Shown: positions 24,391 through 36,700 of the stretch, piece by piece
Position numbering within the stretch: position 1 is the first letter of the stretch
Layout of the letters: each line of letters begins with the position of its first letter
NCBI GenBank assembly: GCA_020086605.1
Contig: JACBWW010000017.1
Coordinates: forward strand, 19,001,806-19,065,805
Direction of reading: 5' to 3'
DNA length: 64,000 nucleotides
Source of the DNA: Lanius collurio
Taxonomy: Eukaryota; Chordata; Aves; Passeriformes; Laniidae
Notes under the pieces: model-generated
Database searches by the model: none
Told to the model about the DNA's origin: nothing
The model's input: the letters and a program-made list of their open reading frames with translations, nothing else
Position numbers and translations under genes: made by a program

Positions 24391-24625
24391 CTGATGCACG
24401 TCAGATCTGGGCTTGCAATGACTGCGGGCGAGCGGTATGACAGCCGCGACGCCCACCGCTCGCCCAGAAAGCAAGGAAGCCGAGACACATCCCATCCCAC
24501 GGCCGCGTCTGCCGGCGGCAGGACCGCAGCCACCGCCCCGAGCCCGCTCCGCCCCCGGCGCTGGCGGCGCCTGCGCGGGGCCGGCTCCCGCAGTGAGCGG
24601 GGCCCCGGCCGCTGCCGTCCCGGCG

Positions 24626-24734
24626 ATGGAGGCGGCGCGGCGGTGGCCGCTGTGGCTGCAGGGCCTGGCGCTGCTGTGGGGCCACGCCGTGGTGGGGCTG
24701 GAGCAGATCCGCACCACGGTTGCGCCAGTGCTGG
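24626..24734 (+). CDS. PTTG1IP2: PTTG1IP2 exon 1, signal peptide
   Basis: ATG in strong context (GGCGATGG) opens MEAARRWPLWLQGLALLWGH followed by AVVGLEQIRTT. This is a short basic N-terminus with a hydrophobic core, a classic signal peptide. Donor gtaagg starts at 24735, and the exon ends in phase 1. Confidence 0.88.
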
Positions 24735-27700
24735 GTAAGGAGGGGCGGGCAGCCCGGCGTCGCTCCTTTTCCTTCCCGTCCGTGCCGCGGGTGCGGCCGT
24801 GCGGCCTTCCCGGGCGGGCCTGCCCGGGGTCCGCGCTCGGCCCTGGGCCGGGCACAGGGGCACGGCAGCGGGCACGGGCACAGGCTCGCCCCCAGGCTCG
24901 CCCCCAGGCTCGCCCCCAGGCCTGCAAGGGTGCAGCGAAGCGCCTTCAGGAGAGCTGCGGAGAGCTCGGGCCTTGCCGTCGGGCTGTCCCCCGGCGCGGA
25001 GCCGGCCGGGTCCGTGGGGCGGGAGGGGACAGCCCGCTCCCGGCAGAAGGACGGGCTGATGGCGCTGGGGTTTGCCGGCCTGCGGGGCCGGGGGGCTGTC
25101 GGGGCGCTTTGCGGCACGGAGACAGCGTTCACAGAATCGCAGGATAGGGCAGATTGGAAGGGACCGCTGTGGTCACCTGGTCCAACTTCCCTTGCTCAGG
25201 TTATCCTAAAGTACACAGTTTGCTCAAGCCTGGGTGATGATGAGGAATGTGGCTCAGGAGAAGCTGACGGAGATGCTCGTCCCTCCCTGTTCTGTGGGAA
25301 TCATTTATCTCTTCCCTGCTTCTGGCAGGCAGTTGGTGAAGCTCGGCCTCAGATTTAGTTGCCACCAACAGGTGTGATCACAAAGGTGCACTCAGGTTGG
25401 CTGGCATCAAATTATGGTATCTCAAGTGCACCTTGACAGGTGTGTCTAGATCCCAGTTAGAGATGTTTAATTTCCTTTAGGGAAGGGTTTATACTTGAAA
25501 ATGGAGTCTCCAGCTTTTTGAGACAACTAACCTGAAGCAATTCAGTTTCGGTAATTCATGTTCAGAAAGCTTGTTTTATTGAGTGATTTAAATCTCACAC
25601 TGAAAAAGTAATGAAGTGGTTTTTTTATAATAAGTGTAGTGGCACTCTATGTTGAATGATCCTATTTGAAAATTTTTGAGTATAAACTGAGAACTATTTC
25701 TGAACCTTCTTATGTTTTTTTATGAATTTGGTGCTTGGGCCTTACTATAGGCTGTTAATTGATACCTGTAACAATTTAATTGGTACCAGATAAACTAGTA
25801 AGGGGGTTTTCTATATGAATATATTAATTAAAGATAAATATACTGGTACACAAAATGCATTTAATGTTAAAAATTAGTACCAGAAATATTTAATACTGAG
25901 TTATGAAAAGAAAATATTGAAATATATAGTTGTCTCACAAGCAAGTAACTTAGCTCAAATTTACAACAGCCTGTGACTAATGCTCCATGAAAGTTAAAAC
26001 TGGATTCTTGATTTGGAGATCTTTTCCTCTTGTATTTGTGATATACTGAAATAAGGACAAGCTTGTTTCATTAAGTGGTATAAAAAATTATGATAGGAAC
26101 TACAGTTACTGGAAGAAAAATCCAGATTCAGACTAGGAAAGGAAATTCCCCCTCATCTTTCAAGTAGATTATCTAGGTCAAGACTATGCCATGTACATGG
26201 TCCTGTGGGCAACAAATTATGTCTGAATTATGGATAAAAAAAGACTCGTCTTAAGGTGATAAACATGGAGTACTTCTAAAAAAAGTAGATGTGAAGACCA
26301 GTAAGTATGTCCTTTTTATACTGAGTTCAAAGAAAATGTGCATTAAGTACATCTGCATCACTTGGCTTGTCAAGCTTCTGTTAAAGTTCTTATTGAACTC
26401 CTGCAGATTAACTTTGTGTCCTATATTTGGAAGTGGTTTTTATAGTTATTTAAAATCATAGTATTTGGAGAGCTTTATCTTTTAAAAACTCATTTCTCCC
26501 AGAAAAAAGTTAATGCCTATGGAAGGGGATAAATCCTAAGCAAGGGTCAGCTTTTGCAAAGCTTCCAAAGCTGCAAAATTTGGAAAGTTCCCTAAATTGA
26601 AGTGTGTAAGTTCTAGAACTTCAGCAGAGATACAGTGAGGCTCTTGGGTGATATCTTCTGTATTGTCCTCAGAGAAAGCAAGCAGAGGTTAAAGGTAAGC
26701 TTGAATTGTTTCCCTTTGTCTAAGGTTGAACTTAAATGTTTTTTATCTCTGTTTGCTGCAATTCTCCTCAAATGGAATTACTGAGATTTCATTATTCAGT
26801 CAAAATTATTGCTTGTATCTAGGATTAAAAAAAAGAAAAGGTTAAACATTATGATAAATTCTTAACCTTATGGAATAAAAATAAATATATAATCTCTGTG
26901 TGTTTTGGTTTTGTTTGTTTTTGTAGCATGTTCAGCATTCTCCCAGAAGTCCTGTGAAGAATGTCTCAAAAATGTTTCAGTAAGATTTTTAATGTCTTTT
27001 TTGATTGATAATAATTTCCACTTAATATGAAATCAAATTGTTACGCTTTCTTTGGCCATTTGTTTCTTATTTAAATGATAGAGTCAACTGATGTTTTGCT
27101 TTCCCTCTGTCACACATGATGCCACTGTGCTTTCACTTTGCCAGGGGTGCTCCATGATTTAGTCACTCAGGGTGTTTCTGTGCTTCCTCTGGAGAGGACA
27201 GACTGAATCCAGACTGCCAGTGTCAGTGTGTGCCCAGGGCTTTTATAGCTCAGCTGAGTGTTGCTGCTGCCCCAGACTCATCCTCATTTTGGGATAGCCC
27301 TTAGTTAAACGTGCATCTAATAAACTCAGTCTTAGGCAGTTAAAATGCCTTACTTTTCTTGTGTTGTGCTAGGAAAACTGGGAAATTAATGTAAATAAAC
27401 TGGAAGTGCCTTTCTTTAAAGATGCCCTAAGAAGTGCCTGTAGCTGAGGTGGAGTGTGTCAGTGCTTTGCAGATCTTCCAAGTCCCACTGCATCAGACCA
27501 TGTGTGCTTAAGACTGCCAGGCTGGGCTGCTGTTGGTAGCAGAGTGTTTAGATTTGCAATGAAATTGCAATAAGGCAGACATTTAAATGTTAGAATTATT
27601 TTCTCTATTCTTTGCTGAAAACTTTTTTAGCCTGAAAATAAGGATTGTGATAAGTATGCAGAAGACATTAGTCCCTGCAGAGCAGAAGAAATGAGAGGTT

Positions 27701-30700
27701 ATTTCAAATTCAAACTTCAGATGTCACTGAAAAGAAATATTTCAGGAGTCGTTAAGTTGCGTATAAGTTTCCGTTACTGGAAAGCATTTTCACTCGGGAA
27801 GATTGAGAAATACCTGAACTTACTTGCTTGTTTTATGCATATTTTGGCTTTTTAAGGGAAAAATATCAATTGAATCGTATTGATGATTGTGTATGGTCAG
27901 ATTCTTTTATCACTGGGAATGAGTCAATTGAAATATTTTCTTGTACTTCAACCCCTGCTCCAGTCAGTAGCTGTGTCAGGTATTACCTTTTGGGTTAGGC
28001 ACATTTTCAGTAGTTAGATGCTGAAAGTCTCCATCAGAGTGGTACAGGTGGCCTTTCTGGGCTCCCAGTTGTCCCCAACAGTGTACGGTCATTCAGTTTA
28101 GGAGAGACCTCATGAGCCACCTAATCCAGCTTTCTACTCAAAAGAGGTCAACATTCTGTTCAAAGTTTAACAGTGACTTTTACTATGCCCGCTATTAGTT
28201 TTTGTTTTCAAACTGCTAATTTTTATTAAATATTTGAACAACAAAAAAGCATACTCTCATCTAACATCCTTAATAAAAAGGGCACGGTTTTTGCAAAGTG
28301 TATTCTGTTTTCTAAGTTGTTTTTGTTGATGCGTCTTTATGGGTATGTTTAACTTGCACAGTTTAGCAACTGCAAAATATTAATAAATTTTTCTTGTATC
28401 CACACTTTTCAAGAAAGCAGAATCTGCTGCAAATGGTTTCCTTTGTATTTAACATTTTGTAATCCATTAAGAGCAAGATAACAGGCTTTGTGTAATTGAG
28501 GATGTATGACAGAGAGATGTTCTTGATAGAACTGTTAGATAAAGCATAGTTCCTGGCTGAACTCTTTTTATAATGAATCCTAAAAAACCCTCTTCTAATA
28601 AAGATTCCTATTACTGTTACTCTAAACTATTTCACTGTTTGAGTTGTGTGGAAAACAACTTCTAAATAAATATTTATTTTAACAGATGAAAACCAAAACT
28701 TAAGCTTGATGCTTAGTGATGCCTTTAAAAGCAGAAATGTTGTGCTAGTGTTTTTATTATAATACACATAAATACTTTAAATTTTAAAAATATTCTGATA
28801 TATGAGTGTGTTTAATTAAGGTACACAATGTACTTTGCAGCACAGATTGGATGAGGCTGTATTGTTCATTATCTTACAGCAGAAACTCCTATAGAGTTAT
28901 AAGGATTCTTTAATGTTTTCTTGCTGTTGATAATCAAAAACAAGGCTGAAGTAAGATTACAAGTGTATTTTTATTCCTTAAATATACAAAGTGTTTTAAA
29001 ATTCGGAACAGTCAGCAGTATGATTTTATATTTCTTGTTAATTCCAGTAATTTTAAACTCAAAGCCATTTTACCCTCAAATATGCAGAGTACCTCAGTAT
29101 GTTCCCAAATATTTTCAGTCTATTGTTTCCTGTAAGTACAAAATGTTCTTATTCACAATTCAGTTTAGGTTTTACTGACAAATTGTATGAGGACTTTCTC
29201 TTATATTCACTTAACAAATCTGTCTTTTGGGTGGTGCGCTAAATTGTTAGCTGTTTTTTAAGATTAGTAATTTGGGTTTTTTCTTGTTTCTTTTGCACAG
29301 TGCCTTTGGTGTTACACCAACAACACGTGTATTGATTACCCTGTAAGAAGTATTCTTCCATCATCTTCATTGTGTTCTCTCTCAAATGCTCGATGGGGAG
29401 TTTGCTGGAGTAGGTACTAATTTTACTTTTGCTGTAGAGAATTATTTATGAGTGTGATTAAAGTAAGATTACCAATTGCTAGAGCTGTTTCCAGATAATT
29501 TATTTGGAGGGGCAGGGATAGGAGACAGTGGTTGTGATTTGGAGTCATATCTCTAGTCTTCTGGACTTAGAAACAGTCATTCTTAAGGTTTCTTTGTGAA
29601 TAACCAGTGTAGTTATGCTGATCCAATGGCTTTAAAACATTTTTACCTTTTAAAATTTCTGAAAGTGTTGGAAGATTGTTTAGATCCACAATTGTTTTAC
29701 TATATTCCAGTGGCAGCAGTGAACCAATACCAGAGTCACACAAATAGTCACACAGAAATTCTTGAATGTGATTTTTGCTTAGACAACTGAAATAACAGTG
29801 TAATTGATGGGTACCAAAGGCAGTGGAGATAAGGTTTAAAAGGAACATGCACTGTGCCACTGTGGGTTGTAATCCTGCATCATTTAATTGTTCTTCAATT
29901 TCCATTTGCTTTGCATGTTTTACTACAAAATACAGCACTGAGCATATGCTGCCATCATGGTGAAATATTTGGAGCTGTTTTTGCAATAATGTGTGTACAG
30001 ATCTAAATTCAGACTAGACTGGAACAGAGAACACCTGAGGCATTGGAAAGTTTCTCATATGTAACAAGAGTACAGCTTCAGTCTGGCAGAGCAAGGGCTT
30101 GCTGCTTTCTGTGTGTTTGTGCATGGACACCAGGAGGCTAAAGGACAAAAACAAGTGGGGGTGAACTGTCAGTGGCTGTTGACTGAAGAAAGTTACCATG
30201 CTTATAGCAGAGAGATTATGCAGTAGTCTAAATTAGGGTAGCAGAAGCAGAAGATTGTTGTTAAAGTGGAGCATGCAAGTTTCTGAACACTACTGCTTAA
30301 TGATTGCTGCAGTGACTAGATTAAACAGTACAGGTGAACTTCATAAATTCTATATTCTTACAGAAAGACTTTGTGCTTTGTTTCCTGAGAACAGGCATTT
30401 ATGCTTAGACTTTCGTTGGAGTTTTTTTGGGTACACTAAGTATATAATTGCAGTGATAAGGTACATTTTTAAGAAAACTGGGCTTGCAGGGTCATAGTAA
30501 AGGCTCTTACTATGAAATGTTTAGCAGAGTTTTTTCTGAAAGTGTGGAGGGTTGACTCCTACCAATAGCTAAGTACTCACACAGCTGCTTGCTTCCTCCC
30601 TCTCTCCCATGGCCCCAGTGAGATGGATAAGAAAGAGGAACAAGAGCAAAAAACTTTCTTGATTGATGTAAAGATGGTTTAAAAAGTGAAGGAAAGAGAG

Positions 30701-33700
30701 AGAGGGAAAAAAAGGCGATTTTTTTTTCCACCCCCCGCAAGCAGACTGATGTTCAGCCAGTCCCCAAACAATAAATTCCCATTGGAATTAGTTTTCCCTT
30801 TGGAAGCCAGTTACTCCCTCCACCTGTTTTTACTTTACTTCAGATTTTATTGCTGAGCATGAGATTATATGGTGGCCAGTTAGGGTCAAGTATTCTGTCA
30901 GCATCTGCTCCTGACCTCTCCCAGTCTCCTGCCTACATCCAGCCCTGCTCACTGGGGGGAACAGAGAGAAGGGGGGGAGGGGGCAAATATTTTGGTGCCC
31001 TTCAAGCCTGTTCAACAGCAGCCAAAACATTGGTGTGTTACCAGCATGTTTTAGCCAGAAATCCAAAACAGAGCATCAAATCAGCTGCCATGAAGTAAGT
31101 TAACACTTTCAAACACACTAAGTAGAGAAACACATGTCCTTTTCTACTGATACTAAGGGTGGTCTTGACAGTTTACTGCTGCTGTGGCAATGGCTTCTAG
31201 CTTGGATGCCATTCGTGTTTCTAGATTGACTCTAGTTTAAACACAGAATGAAAACTTCATAATGGAGCACATTCTCAGCAAAAAAAAGGTAAAAGTAGAA
31301 AAAAACCCCAAACCAAAACAACAACAAAAACTCCCTCAAATAGGCATTTTCTTAATAGAATTTTTACAAATTACAGGTGACAACATGCCTTGAGGTTATA
31401 TGGTCTTACTGAGAGTGTCCCCTACAGATGCAGCAGGAAAGTTAATTAACTTGTGAAGGTGGTGGTGATGGTTTTTTCTTCCTTTGAGCAAATAAAATTA
31501 AGAAATGAATATTGTTCACCACTGATGAAAATGAAAGTGAATATTGCAGCTTTCAAAGTCAAAAACAAATTACTGGCTTCCAGTTACAATTTTATATGAA
31601 TAAGATGTGTTGACAGATTATTAACAAGAGCGAAGTGAAGAAGAGCAGTGTAGCTTAATTGTTTTGGATGTTTTCATGAATAGTAAGCAGATGAAATAGG
31701 TACTGATGACACAAATGCAGCCTGATAGCTGACAGTCTTTTCCTGCACTTTAATAGGTTCAAAAAACTTCTTTGCTTCAGTTAAGTAGTATACTTTTTAA
31801 AAAATTAAATTTTATTTAAAATAATTTTTTTTTCTTTGCTGGATGAAGTATATTTAATCATTTGTAACTTGTAGGGAAGTAATAGAATGAGAAATAGGGT
31901 TTTACTTAATGTCTGTTCAGTGTAGATTATGCATAATAGCAATGTTTGAATGTGGTATACTGCATTTTATCTGGGGTAATTGAACAGAATACTATGGAGG
32001 GTTTTGCATATAGGGATGAAAAAATGTCTGGGAAGGAGGGGAAGAATTATCAGAAAGATATATTTTGCTGATGGAGTCTGACAAGTTGAATATATTCATG
32101 TTTTTCAGTAAACTTTGAGGCTTTAATTATTGCCCTAGCTGTGGTAGCTGGACTCATTCTGGTGTGCATAACAGTCTGTTGCTGTTACTGCTGTTACTGC
32201 AGAAGGCGTTCCAGGAGGTAAACACATCTATTTGTTTACTTTACTAACACTGGGTCCTCATCTTCCCTGTCTACCTACAATTTTTACTCTCCAATATACT
32301 AAGAATTTTCATTTGGAAGCAGTTCTGGTCACTTAGCTTTATTTGAGAAAGACAGCAAGATGAGATATTTAGTGACAGGTGGAAGAGATATTTAGTGACA
32401 CTGGAAATGATGCTGGAGTGACACAGAAGTGATGTTTCTAGTGGTAACAGCACTGATGCATTCAACTTCAGGTAAGCTATTGCTTTATACGTCTACATTT
32501 TACACTTTCTTATTAACATTGGACATGAAGTCTTTCAATGACCAAATAAATCCTTGCTTCCTGTGATAATGGTATAAATAATTTCTTTCAAGGCAAGCTC
32601 ATGGTACAGCAAAAAGGGACCAGGTGAGTAGCAAATAAGTGAGCAAGAAGGTCCTATACAGCCCTGGGTATCCATCTTTCAGAGCTGCTCTAGGATCTGT
32701 CAGCAGTCAGTATCTAAGGGGTTAGCTGTCTTTGCTAATTCAAAAAGATATTCTAAATGTAAGCTAATACTTTTTTGCTCTAAGATACTAAGAATGATAT
32801 ACTTATTTAAAGGAAGGTAATGCTGCCAAAATGAAATGTTCTTGATCTTGGAGAACTTGTAAAATTTTTTTTTTTAATTGGTTTCTCTAAGTAGCTAATA
32901 TTAAAAGGAGGGAAGTAGTTGATGACTAGCTAAAATAGATGTGTCAGTGAAGTGGCACAGCACAACATGCTGCCATGATGTAAGTTAACCCTTCCTTCCT
33001 TTTCACCCTTTATCACTCAAGTTTTACAGCTTTCTGGACGGTGTAGTTTCAGCTAGTTCTGTTTTTTTTTTTCCTTCAGTGCTTCTCGTGTAAATAAAAT
33101 GTGGACCTTATTTCTTGGTCTGAAATGATTTTTATACTTTTTCAAGTATCTTTGACTCATTGTTCTTGTTTGAGAGTTGGTTTTAGTTTTTTTAAAAGAA
33201 CTTGTGTAACTGTACATAAGTTATATAAGTTTAGTGCTGACCTTGAAGCCAGAGAAATACGGTACATGTGTGGCTTTGAAGAAATGTGAAAATATTTGTA
33301 AATAACATCTCATTCCTTTCTCTTTTTCCTGAGGAAGAAGCATGTACCTGTTCTGTTGGTAGATTGGTATACCAGATCTGTCTTAGTGTGGAAATGAATA
33401 CTCTTGAGCCCTGTGCTGATAAGCCTTGAAGATGTAAAGAACAAGTTTAGATCTTACATAACATCTGCCACATCCTCTGCAGAACAACCGAGTAGGCCCC
33501 TGTGGCTGACATGTCAGCAAATAAAGCTTGAATCCTGTGAAAAGAGATATTTGTGCCAGACTTCAGTTTTAGTAGCTAAGTTGTCAATCAGTACTGTAAC
33601 ATCTAATTCTAAAAATAGAGGGTTAGTTGCGAGTCATCTTATGCCAAGACTCCAAAGGTGTCAAGCTTAATCTTGTGACCCTTAAAGGATTTAAAGGTCT

Positions 33701-36700
33701 TGTCAATCTGGGCTCCAGCTTTTATCAGGAGGATTCAGAATGTGATATTACACTGAAGCCTGGTACATTATTGGCTTTATGCCCACTGATTCTCAGCAGG
33801 AATTCTTCTGCTCTCTTCTCCCTTATTTTTGGGAACTCATTTTCCACAAAAGAAACTTTTTTTTTTTTTTCCCCATGAATAGGAGGAAGGAAAGGTTGTG
33901 GAAATGTAGTACTAGATGTGTTTTATTGACTCCTCATATGTATTATCTGACATCTGAGGTGTCACCTTGTTTTGCAGAAGTATATGTGTTTCTTTTGGGC
34001 ATTCTTAAGCTGTTGTGTTTCAGTATTTGAGAATTCCTTGAACACAGAGAATACTTAGGTGCTTTAACTCCCTACATCAGTAATGTAGTTGGCTCTCCTG
34101 TGTCCATCCTACTGTAGGAATTCTAGGCAAATTGGTGTAAAGTTTTTTATTTTTATCCTGTGTTTTTGGTCTTCTAAGAGTCTGGTTCCATGTACTTGAG
34201 ACAGTTTCATGAACATCTATTATTCATTAAATTATACTGAATAGACTCTTGGGAACTTCAGTTATCAACCATGGTTTTTGTTTGTATAATCTCAAACTTT
34301 CTGAATTTGGAAGAAAAATTCAATTAATTCAAAGTACCCAGAAATCAGAAGATACCTAATGCTCTTTAATTACAGGGAAGAGATGTATTTTCTGAATCAT
34401 ACACCAACACTTTATTTATTTGATGTTTTCATATTTTGCAGCCCCAGTTGTGAAGATTATTGCACAGTTATAAGACAGTGGGGTCTCCAGTAAAGCAGTT
34501 TTACAGGAGAGTGCCCAAGAATGGGAGCTTCTAGTCTTGCTGGACATGCTGATGTGGAGAATTGATTAGTTTTCCAAAAGGAACTAACACTGTTTTAAAA
34601 GAGAGGTGACCTGTTGCATGTCCTTCCTGCTCCCCCAAGAGTCTTCTAATTCTTTAGGTGGAAAAAGCTGGAACTAAACAATTTGTTTGTGAAACGTTGC
34701 ATGGATTCTGAAGTACTGAAATGACTAAAATATTCAGAGAGACATGTGGACTGTTTGAGCACATGAAAGAGTTGAATTCGTATTTCCAGAGCTGAATGTG
34801 TCTGACTTTTGTGTATTAAAGCATTTGACATTCTGTAATTAACCACTGGATGTCACTCTTGCTTAACTTAGATGTTGGTAGCTGCAGATGTGTGGTAACG
34901 CAACTGTTCAGGAGTATTAATATTGTAATTATTCATCTCAGACACCTTGAGAACTGTATTCACTTTTGGAAGATGATGAGCACTTGAGCAAGCATGGCAG
35001 TTGTCCGTTTATAAGTCCCAAAGAATCGTCATAAATTCTGTCAGGGAAAAACTAACAGAAAAATTGTGTGACATTTGCTTTAGAGTCCTACAAGTCTTGC
35101 ACAGTCTGTCTCATGGCTGAGTGAAGCTGAGCTTTCTCCGAGGCAGGTCGCAAAGCTAAACTGCGATAGAGCGTTCAGTAGAGCATATCTGCTCATGCAC
35201 AGCTCAGATGTACTGTGTAGGTTCAGCATTGCCCAGAATCACACAGCTGATACTCAGGTAAATTCTTGCTCATTCCAGAACAGAGTGCTTTCCTGGGGGC
35301 AGCTTGAGATTGGATAGTAATGCTTTTTGGAAAGATAAATTGTGCTGGCATCAAAGGCTTATGAACCATCAGTCTTCTTCCAGGGGACAGCAATGGACTT
35401 GACTGGGCATGTGCAGAACACTGACTCTAAAGTGGGGTGTGACACATGGGGAAAAGGGCAATTAGGAATCCTGCTTCTAGAACAGTCTGCATCCTCTTCC
35501 TAAGAAGCTGTAAATAGTCCTGTCAAGGCTGAAGGGCATATTACTACAATGAGTAGAACATTTGGATATTATAAAATGTGAAAGGATAATGACACAAACT
35601 TGTCAATTGTACTAACTCAGCTGGGAAATTTCACATGGCTATGAAGTAGTATCTCTGGTGAGACTATAAATTCTTTTTGAAAATAAGTAAAGTAACTAAA
35701 TAGTGATAGCTTAGCAATAAAGCTGCTTTTTCTTCCCCTTATGCACTCTCCTTCCCTCCTTATTTTTCTAGCAGACTAGATGAAGAAGAGGAGCAGCTAG
35801 CTAGGAAGAGAGAGGAACGAAGACTACAGTCTCTTCAGAGGTAAGTCTTGACAGCTTGATATATAGCTATACATATCCTGGTGATGTAGGAGTATTTTGG
35901 TTTTCTAATACATGGAGTACTAAACAAAAAGGCATGTGAAGTTAGGCATGATGCTGTCAGGTTTTTACAGAATAGGGCTTTATTATGAGAGTGGTGAACC
36001 TGATTAGGAGCTGTATTGCTGTGAGTGAACAGAGAGCAAACAAGTTGATGCTCAGTGTGGCAGGTACCATGAGTGCTTTTGTGCCAGTCAGGAGCAAACA
36101 GGAAGAATGTCTCTGAAGTCTTGTGCAGTCTTTCCTGGATTGATGTCTGCTTCTCCCATGAGTTAATGTCTAAGTGAGCTGGGGTTCAGAGGTGACACGC
36201 ACTTGTTGGATTCATTTGGTAGTTGTTTCTTTCTTCTTTTAAAATTTGTCTGGGAAGAGTAGAGAAGTTGATAGTGAGATACCTGTTCAAAGTCTTGCTC
36301 AAGAAGTGGAAAACTTTGGCTCAGATTTCACTTTAGCCTTAATTTCATATTTCCATCCTTTCTGTTAAAGCTGCATAGGACAGTGTAAAAAGAAGTGCAA
36401 GTCAGCCATGGTAGTGTTTCTCAGTGAGAACAGCATTCCTTCAGATTTTTATAGGTTTTTGTTTTTGTAAGTTTTTATAGCTTAGTTTTACAGTGACTTT
36501 TCATGAATTTTAAATTTTTCTTTAGATAAACAATTTTTATTGATAGGGTGGTGATGCCTGGTACAAGGAAGGTGTACCTTTTGAATCATACTTCCTTTCA
36601 TGGTCTTTATTTTGGAGATTCACAGCTTCAGCAAGACAAAAGCGTCCTAACCAAATGCTGGTCTTGGAGCTGTTGCATGTGGGTTTGAGTCCTCATGCAC

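Larger units (their letters stand above)
24390..25110 (+). promoter_or_regulatory. PTTG1IP2: CpG island, PTTG1IP2 promoter and exon 1
   Basis: A block of about 700 bp very rich in G+C and CpG surrounds the first coding exon (24626-24734). The exact transcription start is not visible. Long open frames on both strands inside it result from base composition. Confidence 0.8.

Noticed and set aside
24171..25147. Overlapping 187-243 codon frames on both strands at the PTTG1IP2 promoter
   Set aside because: They are CpG-island composition artefacts. Only the 24626-24734 part has a signal peptide, a donor and an in-phase next exon.
32945..32992. Possible fourth LTR copy
   Set aside because: Only about 40 bp (GCTGCCATGATGTAAGTTAA and flanks) resembles the family end, too short to call without alignment.
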